Source of the DNA: JACDAE01 sp963717195
GTDB taxonomy: Bacteria > Chloroflexota > Ktedonobacteria > Ktedonobacterales > Ktedonobacteraceae
Reading direction: 5' to 3'
Length of the DNA: 64,000 bases
NCBI GenBank assembly: GCA_963717195.1
Contig: CAVQVR010000012.1
Span: 463,982 to 527,981, forward strand
The position numbers were made by a program, and so were the translations under genes. The notes under the pieces were generated by a model. The model searched no databases. It was not told where the DNA came from and saw only the letters and a program-made list of their open reading frames with translations. Of this stretch, positions 45,117-56,734 are shown piece by piece. Position 1 is the first letter of the stretch, and each line of letters opens with the position of its first letter.

Positions 45117-47210
45117 ATGAGTACAGAATGGCGTATCACGCAAAAGCCAGACTTTTTTAAAGCCTTGCTGGCGTTGCCTCCAAAAGAGACCCATCAAGTC
45201 CTGGAGAAAATTAATCTCCTGGCACAGGACCCAACGCCAGATGCAAAGGTCAAGAAGCAGCTCAAGTATATGGGAGGCAAGCTGCACCGTATCCGCTGCG
45301 GCGATTATCGTATCTTCTATACGTTCGAGCAGCCATATATCAGTATACTTGCCCTGCGCCGCCGCGATGACGATACCTACGACGAGGATATGGATGTCGA
45401 ATTTCTTGGTGGCCTTGACACACACCTTGACGAGGCACAGGCAATTAAGGCAGGGCAACCAGATTGGGAACAGATGTTTGCACCCAAAGCACCTGAGAAG
45501 AGGCCATTGCCTGAACCAATCACGGAAGAATTGCTGGCAAAATTCAATGTTCCCGCTGTATGCCATGCCCGGCTCCTCGCTATTCAGACACGCGATGATC
45601 TCCTGGATTGTTCCGGCGTACCCGATGATTACCTGCTGAATATCGATGAGTATCTGTTTGAGCGGCCTCTCGTTGAGGTGCTGCAACAGCCTGATTTCCT
45701 CTTGAACGATGTCAACGATCTGCTACGCTACAAAGAGGGTGAATTGCTCGGTTTCCTGCTCAAACTCTCACCAGAGCAGGAAAAGTACGTTACCTGGGGT
45801 ATGAATGGTAGCGGGCCAACCCTGCTCAAAGGTGGGCCGGGCACGGGCAAGAGTACTATTGCACTCTATCGCGTGCGCTCGATGGTACAGGAACTACGCA
45901 AGAAAGGCCGTGACGAGTTCCGTATCCTCTTCACTACCTATACCAATGCCCTGGTCAACTCATCCCAACAATTGTTACAACAGTTGCTTGGTGATGATGT
46001 GAAGTACGTAGAGGTACAGACAGCGGATAGAATAGTCTCGAAGCTGCTGGGGCAGGCGGGGATAGCCCCAAAATTTATAGATCAGGGCGAAGCCAATACG
46101 CTCCTACGTCAAGCGCTCAAGGTCACGCAATTTGAAGGGAATGCAGTGCAGCAGCAGGGGCAGAAGCAAACGGTCGAACGGCTCAGCATTGACTATCTCT
46201 ATCAGGAAATGAGCCAGGTCATTATAGCGCGTCAGATCAACTCGTTAGTAGTGTATCTTGCTGCATCTCGTCCTGGTCGCAAGGTCCATCTCAATGCGTT
46301 GCAAAGAAGAGCAATCTGGAGCGTTTATGAGACCTTTCGACGCTTATTAAAACAGCAAGGCAAAGAAACCTGGCATCAAGCGAGAGCGCTGGCAGAGAAA
46401 TGTGTGGCAGATGGTGCTGTTGGTCTCTACTATGGTGCGGTAGTAATTGACGAGGCACAAGACCTTGATCCCAGTGCATTGCGACTGTTGGTACGCTTAT
46501 GCGAGAAAACTAACCGTATCTTTATCACCGCCGATGCGAACCAGTCCATTTACGGGAGTGGCTTCAACTGGGATGATGTGCATGCAAGTCTGCGCTTCCA
46601 GGGGCGCACCAGTGTTTTACATGCCAACTATCGCTCAACCCGAGAGATCGGCGAGGCCGCGCAATCCTACTTGACAGAAGGAGCGCTGGATACAGAGCAA
46701 GTAAAGCATATTTATATGAATAGCGGCCCTGCACCTGCTGTACGAGAGATTCAGAGTGGAGGTGAAGAAGTCCAACTCCTTGCCCACTTTTTGCCTGCTG
46801 CTGCGCGAGAATTCAAGCTCGCCATTGGCTCTTGTGCCGTGCTTTGTCCAACCATCAAGGCGGGAAAAGCGATCGCCGCCGAACTATCTCAGCAGGGCAT
46901 AGAAGCCACGTTTATGTCTGGACAGGAGCTGAATTTGGCGCGTCCAGGAGTAAAGGTGCTGACTCTGAACTCTGCGAAGGGGTTAGAGTTTCCTATTGTT
47001 GCTCTATCAGGTTTTATCAATAGTGGATGGTATACCCATGGGCCTACACATACAGGTGTGGAGGAGCAAGAAGAGTATCTTGCCATGAATCGACGCATCA
47101 TGTTTGTTGGCATGACCCGAGCGATGCGTGCGTTACTGATAACGATACCTGCTCAGGCAAAATCACCGTTGCTTCAGAGTTTCGATGCAACGTATTGGAA
47201 TATTGGATAA
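45117..47210 (+). CDS. RelE/ParE-like domain fused to a UvrD-type SF1 helicase
   Basis: The first 95 residues have the RelE/ParE toxin fold pattern (FFKALLALPPKE, KLHRIRCGDYRIFYTFE, ISILALRRRDDDTY), then a linker, then a superfamily 1A 3'-5' helicase with motif I LKGGPGTGKSTIAL, motif II VIDEAQDLDPSAL, motif V TLNSAKGLEFPIV and motif VI VGMTRAMRAL. 697 residues from the ATG at 45117, preferred because GGAG lies 7 bases ahead. The toxin-like domain may recruit the helicase to an RNA or ribosome rather than cut. No antitoxin is adjacent. It lies within the DISARM-like cluster between drmMI and drmA. Confidence 0.86.
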   Translation: MSTEWRITQKPDFFKALLALPPKETHQVLEKINLLAQDPTPDAKVKKQLKYMGGKLHRIRCGDYRIFYTFEQPYISILALRRRDDDTYDEDMDVEFLGGLDTHLDEAQAIKAGQPDWEQMFAPKAPEKRPLPEPITEELLAKFNVPAVCHARLLAIQTRDDLLDCSGVPDDYLLNIDEYLFERPLVEVLQQPDFLLNDVNDLLRYKEGELLGFLLKLSPEQEKYVTWGMNGSGPTLLKGGPGTGKSTIALYRVRSMVQELRKKGRDEFRILFTTYTNALVNSSQQLLQQLLGDDVKYVEVQTADRIVSKLLGQAGIAPKFIDQGEANTLLRQALKVTQFEGNAVQQQGQKQTVERLSIDYLYQEMSQVIIARQINSLVVYLAASRPGRKVHLNALQRRAIWSVYETFRRLLKQQGKETWHQARALAEKCVADGAVGLYYGAVVIDEAQDLDPSALRLLVRLCEKTNRIFITADANQSIYGSGFNWDDVHASLRFQGRTSVLHANYRSTREIGEAAQSYLTEGALDTEQVKHIYMNSGPAPAVREIQSGGEEVQLLAHFLPAAAREFKLAIGSCAVLCPTIKAGKAIAAELSQQGIEATFMSGQELNLARPGVKVLTLNSAKGLEFPIVALSGFINSGWYTHGPTHTGVEEQEEYLAMNRRIMFVGMTRAMRALLITIPAQAKSPLLQSFDATYWNIG

Positions 47211-47263
47211 AGAGCTCTATTTGGGTATGTCCACAAGAAGAAGTAATTGGAAGGGAATACATT

Positions 47264-50200
47264 ATGACAAACCATGTTTCGGCAAGGGTGGCGTGGCATA
47301 TGGATGGTTGGAATGGGCATATTTGCCGCAATCCTGCTGCGAATACCTATTGTGTTGGGCCACATTCATATCCAGGAACAAAGATTGGAGAGACCCGTGA
47401 CCTTGAGTGGGAACAGGCCAATAGTGGTCGCTGCTGTTCAGAATTAGGCGGCATCCCTCCATGCATTTCCAGCATCAATGCTTTTGGGTCGAAACAACTC
47501 AAAGCTTTTGCGGATGCTCCAGTTTTCTTTAATGACAATACAAGACGACGTGAATGGGACTTGCCGCCCGCTACCGTCTGTATTTGGCCTTATGAAGAAA
47601 TGTATGATAATGGCAAGACGAAGCCAGCGAAGGAACGTCTAGAGGGAGCTCGCAGTTACCTTACAAAAATCGAGAAAGATCGCAGTCTGGTATTTTACTA
47701 TGCCAACTACAGTAATCCTTTTAATGAAGAGGAGACTAAGAGCTATGTAGTTGTCGGCGTGTCCAGAGTAAAACATGTTGGCGGTGTGATGAATTATGAA
47801 AATTGCTCACCGAGAACAATAGAAAGATATGGTGGATTTGTATGGCAGAGCAATCTTACATCGCATTATCCAAATCAAGGTTTTCGTATACCATATCACC
47901 TTTATATGGATTCACCGGAGATATTAGATAAGATCCTTCTTGTTCCAGATAACCAGCGTAACTTCAAATATGCAACACGAGCTATTTCTGATGATGATGC
48001 ACTAGACCTCGTCGAGCAACTCCTGGAAATAGCTACCACGCTAAAAGACATGGGCGATACGAGCGAAGACTGGTCAGTACGAATCGGCTGGCTGCAGTCA
48101 TTAGTTGGAGAATTGTGGCGGAGCCGTGGGTTGTATCCTGGTCTACCAGCCGTGCTTGATTACCTGGATTTTAAAGAGGCGATACCCTATTTTAAGCAGC
48201 AAACCACAGATGGAAACGAGCAGAACTCGAAAAAAAGCCTGTTCGCTTACCTTGATGGACATACAACATCTGTTACAAACCTTATGCTTTCAGACGAGAA
48301 GATAAAGAACGTTGTACGCCAGTGGAAACTAAAAACAGGTGACCAGAAACGCCTTCTGGAAGAGATATTTCCTCGCTTCGACCTGCGTCCTGACCAACTG
48401 CGGCATATTTTGTCTGACGAGAGAGTGGCAAATGGCATTGAAGCGTCGCTCCCTGCGATTGCCGAGAACCCCTACATCTTAAGTGAACAATTTCAAGGTG
48501 ACGGACCCGATGATATCATCCCCTTCAGCAAAATCGATCACGGTATCTATCCATCACCTGAACTTGGTGGCAAATTCATGTTTGATATCAGAGACGATGG
48601 ACGTCGCTTGCGAGCGCTTTGCGTCGAGCAACTCAAGCGAGAAGACAAAGACGCCTTTGTCTCTGCTTCTCAGGTCATCCTCGCAGTAAACGACAAGCTG
48701 AATTTTTTACCCGCGTGGAAACACAGCGAATTTACAGAACAATACCTTGAAGTTGATGAGGATATACTGATTGGTGCATTGACGTTTCGTAAAGAGGATG
48801 GTCGCACATATCTCTATCTCAAAACAGTCTATGAAGCAGAAAGAAGCGTGGAAAAGCAGATCCGTGGATTGGCGAAACGCCAGGATATCAGCTTCAAAAT
48901 GCCGCTCACTGAGAAGCGTTGGCACAGTTATCTTTATAACGAAGAAAGTTCTCTCGCAGAGCGGAATCCCAAAGAGTATGACGAGGCCATTCAAGGGCAG
49001 GTTACAGTTTGCCAGCAGATCTTTGTGCGCCCAATTTGTGTGCTGTCTGGTGCGGCGGGTACAGGGAAAACGACAGTGATTAAGGCGTTGATCCAAGGCA
49101 TCGAAAAAGCCCATGGTACAGGAACCTCGTTCCAATTGCTTGCACCAACAGGCAAAGCAGCCGACCGTATTCGTGAGGCTACAGGGAAGCCAGCCGCCAC
49201 TATTCACTCATTTCTGGCTCAACACCACTGGCTCAACGCAAATATGACCTTTAAACAGGTTGGCGGGATCACGGAAGATAAATTCTCAACCTACATTATC
49301 GATGAAGCATCGATGCTGAATTTAGAACTTATCGCAGCCCTCTTCCGCTCCATCAACTGGGCATCGGTACAGCGTTTGATCTTTGTCGGTGATCCCAATC
49401 AACTTCCACCAATTGGACGAGGTCGTGTTTTCGCAGACCTGATCGATTGGTTACAGGAGTCTGACCGTTCAAGTGTTGGTTTTCTGGAAACCAATATTCG
49501 CCAGATGGAAAACCGCCTGAAAGGGGAGGGAACCGCTATCCTTGAACTTGCATCACTTTATATACGCACCAGGCAAACCGCTGAGAAGGATGCGATGGCG
49601 AAGAGTCATGCCGAGGATATACTACACCGGGTGCAGGAGGGAGGCGAGATCGATAAGGATTTACGCGTTATGTATTGGAAAGATCCCGATGAACTGGCTC
49701 AGCAGTTAACCAGTACCATTGTCGCAGATATGGAGAAGGATACGGGCAAGCCATTTGATGCCTCACGTCCCTTCGACTTGTGGAAAGCCGCATTCGAGCA
49801 AAATGGAGAGATGCGGCCAGAATATCAGCAAGTTATCGCTCCCTATCATGGAGAATTGTCTGGTATAGATAATATCAACAAAGTACTCCAAAAGCATGCT
49901 CGTGGCAAAATGTTAGATCGAGGGAGCTTAGCAGGTATTACGCTATTTGATAAAGTCATACAAGTTATTAACCGATCAAAATCTAATCCCATGCATGGAT
50001 TTAATACAAATACGAGGAAACACGAACGGTTTGAGGTATATAACGGTGAACTAGGCTTCGTGAAGCCCTATGGCAGTGACAGGGACATCTGGTTTAAGCC
50101 TTTCTTTCATATAAATCGTTTTCAAGTCGTTTTTTCCCGTAAAGTGCATTTATGGTTTGATTACACATCATCGAACCAGGTTGCAGAGAACCTTGAACTG

Positions 50201-50818
50201 GCCTATGCCATTTCGGTGCATAAATCTCAAGGAAGCAAGTTCGAGCGTATTTACTTTATTCTTCCTAAGGATAAGGTAGCGTTGTTGTCCCGCGAATTGT
50301 TCTATACTGGAGTAACGCGTGCCAGGCGGCATTGTACTATTTTTATTCAGGAGGACATCTCACCGCTTTTGAGTATGCGGCGACCAGAAAATTCGCATCT
50401 TGTTGGAATCAATGCATCGCTGTTCTCTTTCCATCCTGTATCCGATGAGATGCGAACAAAACACAAGTGGTACGAAGAAGGGAAGATCCACCAGACGCTT
50501 GCAGATATTATGGTACGCTCAAAATCGGAGGTTATCATTGCAAATATGCTCACTGAACGGGATATTCCGTTTCAGTACGAAGTGCCACTTTATGCATCTG
50601 ATGGAACATTCTACCTCCCCGATTTCACCGTTAAGTGGTCTGGAGAGATATGGTATTGGGAACATCTTGGTCGCCTAGATAATGACGAATACCGCCATCA
50701 TTGGGAAACAAAGCAGGAATGGTATAATAAGTTTTTCCCTGGTCGTCTCGTTACAACCCTGGAATCAGGTACACTGAGCAAAGAAGCTGAAACGCTCATC
50801 GAAAAGCATTTCTCATAG
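47264..50818 (+). CDS. RecD2-like helicase with C-terminal PD-(D/E)XK-type nuclease
   Basis: 1184 residues. The N-terminal 80 hold Cys pairs (HICRNP, CVGPH, RCCSEL, PPCIS) that may bind zinc, followed by about 500 residues without recognisable motifs. The SF1B helicase core has GAAGTGKTTVIKAL, IIDEASML, GDPNQLPPIGRG and the C-terminal SVHKSQGSKFERIY and YTGVTRARRHC. The last 110 residues look like a Vsr/DUF559-type nuclease: KSEVIIANML, LPDFTV and YWEHLGR supply Glu, Asp and Glu-His. The start at 47264 follows GGAAGGGAA; the longer frame overlaps the previous gene and lacks a ribosome site. It would unwind and degrade DNA. Confidence 0.85.
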   Translation: MTNHVSARVAWHMDGWNGHICRNPAANTYCVGPHSYPGTKIGETRDLEWEQANSGRCCSELGGIPPCISSINAFGSKQLKAFADAPVFFNDNTRRREWDLPPATVCIWPYEEMYDNGKTKPAKERLEGARSYLTKIEKDRSLVFYYANYSNPFNEEETKSYVVVGVSRVKHVGGVMNYENCSPRTIERYGGFVWQSNLTSHYPNQGFRIPYHLYMDSPEILDKILLVPDNQRNFKYATRAISDDDALDLVEQLLEIATTLKDMGDTSEDWSVRIGWLQSLVGELWRSRGLYPGLPAVLDYLDFKEAIPYFKQQTTDGNEQNSKKSLFAYLDGHTTSVTNLMLSDEKIKNVVRQWKLKTGDQKRLLEEIFPRFDLRPDQLRHILSDERVANGIEASLPAIAENPYILSEQFQGDGPDDIIPFSKIDHGIYPSPELGGKFMFDIRDDGRRLRALCVEQLKREDKDAFVSASQVILAVNDKLNFLPAWKHSEFTEQYLEVDEDILIGALTFRKEDGRTYLYLKTVYEAERSVEKQIRGLAKRQDISFKMPLTEKRWHSYLYNEESSLAERNPKEYDEAIQGQVTVCQQIFVRPICVLSGAAGTGKTTVIKALIQGIEKAHGTGTSFQLLAPTGKAADRIREATGKPAATIHSFLAQHHWLNANMTFKQVGGITEDKFSTYIIDEASMLNLELIAALFRSINWASVQRLIFVGDPNQLPPIGRGRVFADLIDWLQESDRSSVGFLETNIRQMENRLKGEGTAILELASLYIRTRQTAEKDAMAKSHAEDILHRVQEGGEIDKDLRVMYWKDPDELAQQLTSTIVADMEKDTGKPFDASRPFDLWKAAFEQNGEMRPEYQQVIAPYHGELSGIDNINKVLQKHARGKMLDRGSLAGITLFDKVIQVINRSKSNPMHGFNTNTRKHERFEVYNGELGFVKPYGSDRDIWFKPFFHINRFQVVFSRKVHLWFDYTSSNQVAENLELAYAISVHKSQGSKFERIYFILPKDKVALLSRELFYTGVTRARRHCTIFIQEDISPLLSMRRPENSHLVGINASLFSFHPVSDEMRTKHKWYEEGKIHQTLADIMVRSKSEVIIANMLTERDIPFQYEVPLYASDGTFYLPDFTVKWSGEIWYWEHLGRLDNDEYRHHWETKQEWYNKFFPGRLVTTLESGTLSKEAETLIEKHFS

Positions 50819-50831
50819 AAAAAAGGGGAAC

Positions 50832-53800
50832 GTGTTTGTGGATGTAATCACCTTGCCAAAAGTCCTTCCAGGCGAACTTGACCTGGAAGCCATCAATCGA
50901 CACTTACAATCAGGCGAGGCCACATTGAATTGGAACGAGGTCGCAACTGCTTCTCAGGAGCATCTCGCAATTTTGCTTGCCGGTCTGGATCTGGTTGACC
51001 ATAATGAAATTCTCGGTATTGAAACTGTACCTGATGAATTGTCTGGCGCTGTGCTACGAGCACTCTCTGGGGCAGAACATAATTCACCTCGTCGCAGTGA
51101 GCACAAACGGACCGAGAGCAAACAGATCGTTCCTGCTATCGGAGAACCTGAGCAATCAGCAGCTCTGGATAGTGCTGCTCCTGTGGAGGAGAAACTTGCA
51201 CAACCTGGGCTGCTTCTATCAGAACCTCCTCGTGCTCTTCTGCAACCACTTTCACCTTCGGCATTACGCGATGAGTTGGAGCAGCTCGTGTTGCGAGACC
51301 TGCTCGGTCCGGCAGGTGGGATTGAGGAGGAGATAGATGAGGGTAGTGTGCGTGATCGGTATCTGGTAGGAGCACTTGCCCCCCGTGATCAGCAGGTTCA
51401 CCCAGAAGAATTGGATGAGCTTGCAGTCCCAGAAGAAGGAAGCATTGATGATGGTGCCAATGATGATGCAACGCTGCAAATTACCAGCCTCTATCCCTCG
51501 TCGATCGGCATGAGCTTCTCTCTTGATGGAACGGCTACCAGTCTGAGCGTTGAGGCGAGTTGGGGTTACTATAGGCGTGAGCATAGCGAGACGGTGAAAA
51601 CTCCCAAGGGTGCTCCCAAAATGGTATGGAAGCGCAAGCATGTTGGAGAGAAGTCGAAACACATTCCCTTAAAAGAAGGGCCAATTCCATCTTGGAGTCC
51701 TGAGCCAGAGGAACAACCTGACGTGATTGTGCGGGGGGTGATACGCCGTTTAGATGACTGCTGGACGCTAACACTCTTTCTGATCAATGAACAGAGCGAA
51801 CCTGAGAAGCGCCGTGATGAAGCCTGGGTCTTTCAGCCAGAAACTCTCGGTTGCCGCACTAGACAATGCACCGATCTTTCAGCATCGCGCTCTCGGTGGA
51901 ACAAAGGGACTGTCCGATGAAGAGCTTGCCATGATGATGCTCTATCGGCGTCAGGTGAGCTTTGCCATTGGTCATGGTATTGGTGTACATGCCGAGACCG
52001 TGCCGGGCGACCCAACCAGAGCGGTTCGTCTTGCTACGCGTGTTGTACCTACGTACGATGTGCCACGTACCGAAGCTCCTACCACGATTGAGATACCAGG
52101 ACTGACGGATCTGGTGCTGGATATGCAAGGGCTTGCCGAAAGCTCTATGCCAGAATTGGCTGGCAAGCTGATGCCCCTCGCCACCTCCTATGAAACCTGG
52201 ATTGCAGAACAAACAACACGCATCAATAACCCGGACGCTGGATTGGCAGAATACCAGCATGTCGCAGAGCAGGCAATGGAGGAATGCCAGCGTACCCTTG
52301 TGCGTATGAAGGAAGGGATTGCGCTCTTATCGAAGAATCGGCATGCTGCGCAAGCCTTCTCTTTTATGAATAAAGCCATGTGGCAGCAGCGCATCCATGC
52401 ATTGTATGCCGAAGAGAAGCGACGAGGGCTGAGTACGTCGTTAGAGGACAAAGATCGTCCGGAGAACCGCAGTTGGCGTCCCTTCCAGTTGGCCTTTATT
52501 CTGCTCAACCTGCCAGCGCTGACCGATCTGCACCATCCTGATCGCAGCGCCGAAGCAAGTGCGGTGGCTGATCTCCTCTGGTTTCCAACTGGTGGTGGAA
52601 AAACAGAGGCATATCTTGGCTTGACTGCTTATACACTGGCAATCCGCCGTCTACAAGGAACAGTTGAAGGCCACTCAGGCGAGGAGGGGGTTGCGGTGAT
52701 TATGCGTTATACGCTACGCTTGCTTACACTCCAACAATTCCAGCGCGCGACGGCACTTATCTGCGCTTGTGAGCTTATTCGGCAAGAGGAGAAGCAGCGC
52801 ACATGGGGCACGACACCTTTTCGCCTGGGACTCTGGGTTGGGCAACGTACCACCCCCAACACGACGGAACAGAGCGAAGAAGCGAGTATGCAGGATCGAG
52901 GTCAGTATCAGCGAGGCAGTGCAATTGGCGGCGTTGGCTCTGCACGCCAGTTGACGAACTGTCCCTGGTGTGGCTCTCCCATTGAGGCAGGGCGTGATAT
53001 CAAGGTCGAACCATTCGCAAAAGGGCGCGGTCGTACCTTTATCTACTGCGGTGACACTCTGGGTCGTTGCCCCTTCAGCCGTAAGAACTCGTCTGAGGGT
53101 CTGCCTGTACTGGTTGTCGATGAGGAAATCTATCGTTGCCTGCCAGCATTGCTCATCTCGACCGTGGATAAATTTGCCCAGATGCCCTGGAATGGGGCCA
53201 CGCAGATGTTGTTTGGCAAGGTAGATAAGCAGTGTAGCCGTCACGGCTTCCACTGCCCCGATCTTGAGGATAAAGACCACCACCGAGCAGTAGGAAATTT
53301 TCCTGCAGCGCGATCTCTTGCGCATGCCCCACTGCGCCCGCCTGATCTGATTATCCAGGACGAACTCCACCTCATCTCTGGCCCCCTTGGTACGTTGGTT
53401 GCGCTCTATGAAGTGGCAGTGGATCACCTCTCGACATGGACGGTAGATGGGAAGAGAGTGCGACCGAAAGTCGTGGCAGCAACGGCGACTATTCGACGAG
53501 CGGCCCAACAGGTACAAGCGCTATTTATGCGCGAGGTGAATGTCTTTCCGCCGCAAGGACTGGATGTGACGGATAATTTCTTTGCACGCCAGCGTGAACC
53601 AGATGAAGCAACGCCTGGACGCAGATATATGGGCATTTGTGCGAGCGGGCGTCGCCTGAAAGCCGCACTTATTCGCGTCTACGTCGCCTATCTCTCGGCT
53701 GGTCAGTATCTCTATCTGCGCTACGGGCAGGCTACCGATCCCTGGATGACCCTTGTCGGCTATTTCAATTCGATGAACGAGTTGGGAGGCATGCGTCGTC

Positions 53801-54687
53801 TCGTTGAAGATGATGTACGTTCGCGCCTTTTCAGGATGGAGCAGAGGGGACTAGCACGGCGCAATCCACCATTGCTGGAAGAACTCACTTCTCGTAAGAG
53901 TTCCACGGATATACCGGATGTCCTTGATAAGCTCGAACGCGTCTTTGACCCGACGCGAGATGCTGGATCGCCACGACCGCTTGATGTGCTTCTGGCAACG
54001 AACATGATTTCGGTGGGTGTGGATGTCAAGCGGCTTGGTTTGATGGTTGTGGCGGGTCAACCAAAAACGACGGCTGAATATATCCAGGCCACCAGCCGGG
54101 TTGGGCGTAACGCGCCCGGCTTAGTCTGTGTCGTCTTCAACTGGGTGAGGCCTCGCGATCTGTCGCACTATGAACAATTTGAGCACTATCATGCGACATT
54201 CTATCAGCAAGTGGAAGCGCTATCAGTAACACCATTTGCACCGCGTGCCATTGACCGGGGGCTTGCCGCGCTCCTGGTGAGCTATGTGCGCTTGATTGGT
54301 TCTGAGTTCAATGAGAACAGTCAGGCAGGAAAGGTCATTGGGACGCATCCCTATTTCATCACAGCTCTCGATGATCTCTCGCGCAGGGCCGCTTATGTCA
54401 CCAATAGTGAAGAGGTCGGCGCGACCGTGCGGGCAACGTTAGAAGGGTTACGAGAGTATTGGCTGGAAAAGACCAGAACAAACGTCGGCACACAGCTTGG
54501 GTATAAAACACGCAAAGATGGACAGACCGTTGGTCTCCTGCGTCAACCTGGACAGAAAGATTGGATGCCCTTTACCTGTTTAAACTCATTACGCGACGTG
54601 GAACCTTCCATCAACTTGATTTTAGACGAACGCGAACTGGACGACACGCTTGAGAGTGCAGGCAACAAAGGTGAGGAGCTAGGATGA
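50832..54687 (+). pseudogene. drmA: DISARM helicase DrmA, one frameshift
   Basis: The core DISARM motor (about 1285 residues when repaired). The N-terminal part has RDELEQLVLRDLLGPAGG and VRDRYLVGALAPRD, characteristic of DrmA. The helicase motifs lie after the break: LWFPTGGGKTEAYLGL, IQDELHLISGPLG, TNMISVGVDVKRLG and QATSRVGRN; a Cys4 region (NCPWCGSP, YCGDTLGRCP) sits between. An additional A in the AAA run 51840-51842 shifts the frame between VFQPE and LSVAALDNAPIFQHR, so the first frame stops at 51920. The start is a GTG with AGGGGAAC. Without repair the protein is split into an N-terminal piece and a helicase piece. Confidence 0.87.
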
Positions 54688-54718
54688 GAAAATCTGGGAA
54701 AGCCGAAAGGGAAGAAGA

Positions 54719-56584
54719 ATGAGTACAACCAGAAAAAAATACCGTGTCGGAGAGTTACGACCAAATCAAGTGCTATTTACCTACGGTATTGGTTCAATTG
54801 TGGATTTACCCTATATCTCCACGATCGTCATGGGGTTGGATGACTGGGAGAATCCCTATCCCGCAATGGTGGGTGAAGAGCGCTTGCTGCAAGCCGTACA
54901 AGCTATTCTAGGACCCCAGGTGGGACGGCTCCTTGCGCCTCCAGAAGCGCCAGAGTCAATAGGTGGTCCGCCGAATCCGTTTGATGAAAGTGCATTAGTG
55001 GGGGTGCCTGTCGCAGCTTTTCCACGTTGGATGGTCTGTCCACGGTGTCGCACGTTGGCCTCATTGAAATCAAGCCTGTTTCAGTTAAAGGCAGATGTTT
55101 ACCGGGCCGACAAAACACGCTATGTCCATGTAAACTGTCCTTCAGCGGGATCTCCACCCCCTGTTGTGCCAGCTCGCTTTCTCGTGGCATGTAAAAATGG
55201 GCATCTCGATGATTTCCCCTGGATTCGCTTTGTGCATGGAGAGGTTCCCTGCCAGGCAAGGCTGAAACTGCGTGAGCTTGGTGTTACAGGAGAGGCGGCT
55301 GATATCCAGGTTCTGTGTGAAACCTGTAATAAGCAGAAGCGTCTGTCTGACGCATTTGGGGCCGAGGGCATGAAAAATCTTCCGGAATGTAATGGCCGCC
55401 ATCCGCACTTGCGCAGTTATGACAAAGAACCTTGTCAGGAGCAATTGCGAACCATTCTGCTTGGCGCTTCAAATAGCTGGTTTTCGCTGGTGCTCTCGAC
55501 GCTTGCAGTGCCCAACGCCGTTGACAAGCTGGGTCAGCTTGTGGAGGATCACTGGCATCTGTTGGGGAAGGTCACGAGCCAGCAAAATATTGAGCTGTTG
55601 CGGGGGATAGGACAGTTGGAGCATTTCTCCGCGTACTCCGATGAAGATATCTGGGAGAAAGTTGAAGCCAGGAAGAACGACTCTGAGGCCAGTGATGATG
55701 CTCCCTTACCGAGCTTAAAAGTGCCGGAATGGAAGGTTTTGAGCAATCCGACGGTTGCCCCAGATGCACGCGACTTCAAAGTGAGAACGGTCTCTGCGCC
55801 GCAGGGCTACGAGAATGTGATCAAACAGGTAGTGTTAGTTGAACGCCTGAGAGAAGTACGAGCATTGATAGGGTTCACACGCATTGAATCGCCCGGAGAT
55901 TTTACCGAGGTTGCAGAGGTACCAGAGGAGCATCGTGTTCCCCTCTCACGCAAGCGGCCTACGTGGGTACCAGCAGCGGAGGTACGTGGGGAGGGCATTT
56001 TTCTAGAATTTCGCGAGGATGTTCTCAATGACTGGATAGAGAGACCTGCTTCGCACAAACATGACCGCACATTTTTAGAGGCTCACATGCAGTGGCGTAA
56101 GGCGCGGCATATGGGAGAGCTCAAGCAGGGCTATCCTGGTCTTCGCTATGTTCTGCTGCATTCTTTTGCGCATGCTCTCATGCAGCAGTTGACTCTTGAG
56201 TGTGGGTACAGTGCGGCCAGCATCCGCGAACGTATCTATGCTCTTTCGCCTGAGCATGACCAGGGTCCAATGGCTGGTATTCTGCTGTATACGGCTGCTC
56301 CTGATAGCGAGGGAACATTGGGAGGACTGGTAAGTCTGGGTGTGCCGGACCAACTGGGACGACACATCGATGGTGCTCTGGAACGCGCACGCCGTTGTAC
56401 TTCGGACCCACTTTGTGCCGAGCATGCTGGTCTACAGGATACTTCCTTGCACGAAGCAGCCTGTCATGCCTGTCTCTTTTTGCCAGAAACGTCTTGTGAG
56501 CGCGGCAATAAATACCTTGATCGGTCGGTACTTGTACCAACGGTTGATAGAACAAAGTTGGCCTTTTTTGATGTGGGCAGGTGA
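54719..56584 (+). CDS. drmB: DISARM DUF1998 protein DrmB
   Basis: Partner of DrmA, with which it forms the DNA-loading complex. 621 residues begin KYRVGELRPNQVLFTYGIGSIVDLP, characteristic of the family. Cys-rich sites (WMVCPRCRTL, ACKNGHLDDFP, VLCETCNKQ, and C-terminal ACHACLFLPETSCERGN) fit zinc binding, and HSFAHALMQQL opens the DUF1998 domain (about 470-600). It begins 31 bases after drmA in the same direction. No disruption was found. Its family membership, together with drmA and drmD, is the firmest evidence for a DISARM-type system here. Confidence 0.93.
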   Translation: MSTTRKKYRVGELRPNQVLFTYGIGSIVDLPYISTIVMGLDDWENPYPAMVGEERLLQAVQAILGPQVGRLLAPPEAPESIGGPPNPFDESALVGVPVAAFPRWMVCPRCRTLASLKSSLFQLKADVYRADKTRYVHVNCPSAGSPPPVVPARFLVACKNGHLDDFPWIRFVHGEVPCQARLKLRELGVTGEAADIQVLCETCNKQKRLSDAFGAEGMKNLPECNGRHPHLRSYDKEPCQEQLRTILLGASNSWFSLVLSTLAVPNAVDKLGQLVEDHWHLLGKVTSQQNIELLRGIGQLEHFSAYSDEDIWEKVEARKNDSEASDDAPLPSLKVPEWKVLSNPTVAPDARDFKVRTVSAPQGYENVIKQVVLVERLREVRALIGFTRIESPGDFTEVAEVPEEHRVPLSRKRPTWVPAAEVRGEGIFLEFREDVLNDWIERPASHKHDRTFLEAHMQWRKARHMGELKQGYPGLRYVLLHSFAHALMQQLTLECGYSAASIRERIYALSPEHDQGPMAGILLYTAAPDSEGTLGGLVSLGVPDQLGRHIDGALERARRCTSDPLCAEHAGLQDTSLHEAACHACLFLPETSCERGNKYLDRSVLVPTVDRTKLAFFDVGR

Positions 56585-56734
56585 ATCTGTTCCTTCTGTA
56601 GGCACAGAAGAATTCTTGCTGAGGTTGGGGAACTTCGAAAGAGATAATGACTTGTAAGAACATCGTAACACAAATTCTGCATTGGAATAAGTAGGACAAG
56701 TAAAGGATATTTCAAATACAAGGATGGTTTCGTT

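Noticed and set aside
47027..47263. An extended N-terminus of the RecD-like protein
   Set aside because: It overlaps the end of the UvrD-type gene in another frame, has no ribosome site, and reads as Cys/His-rich noise.
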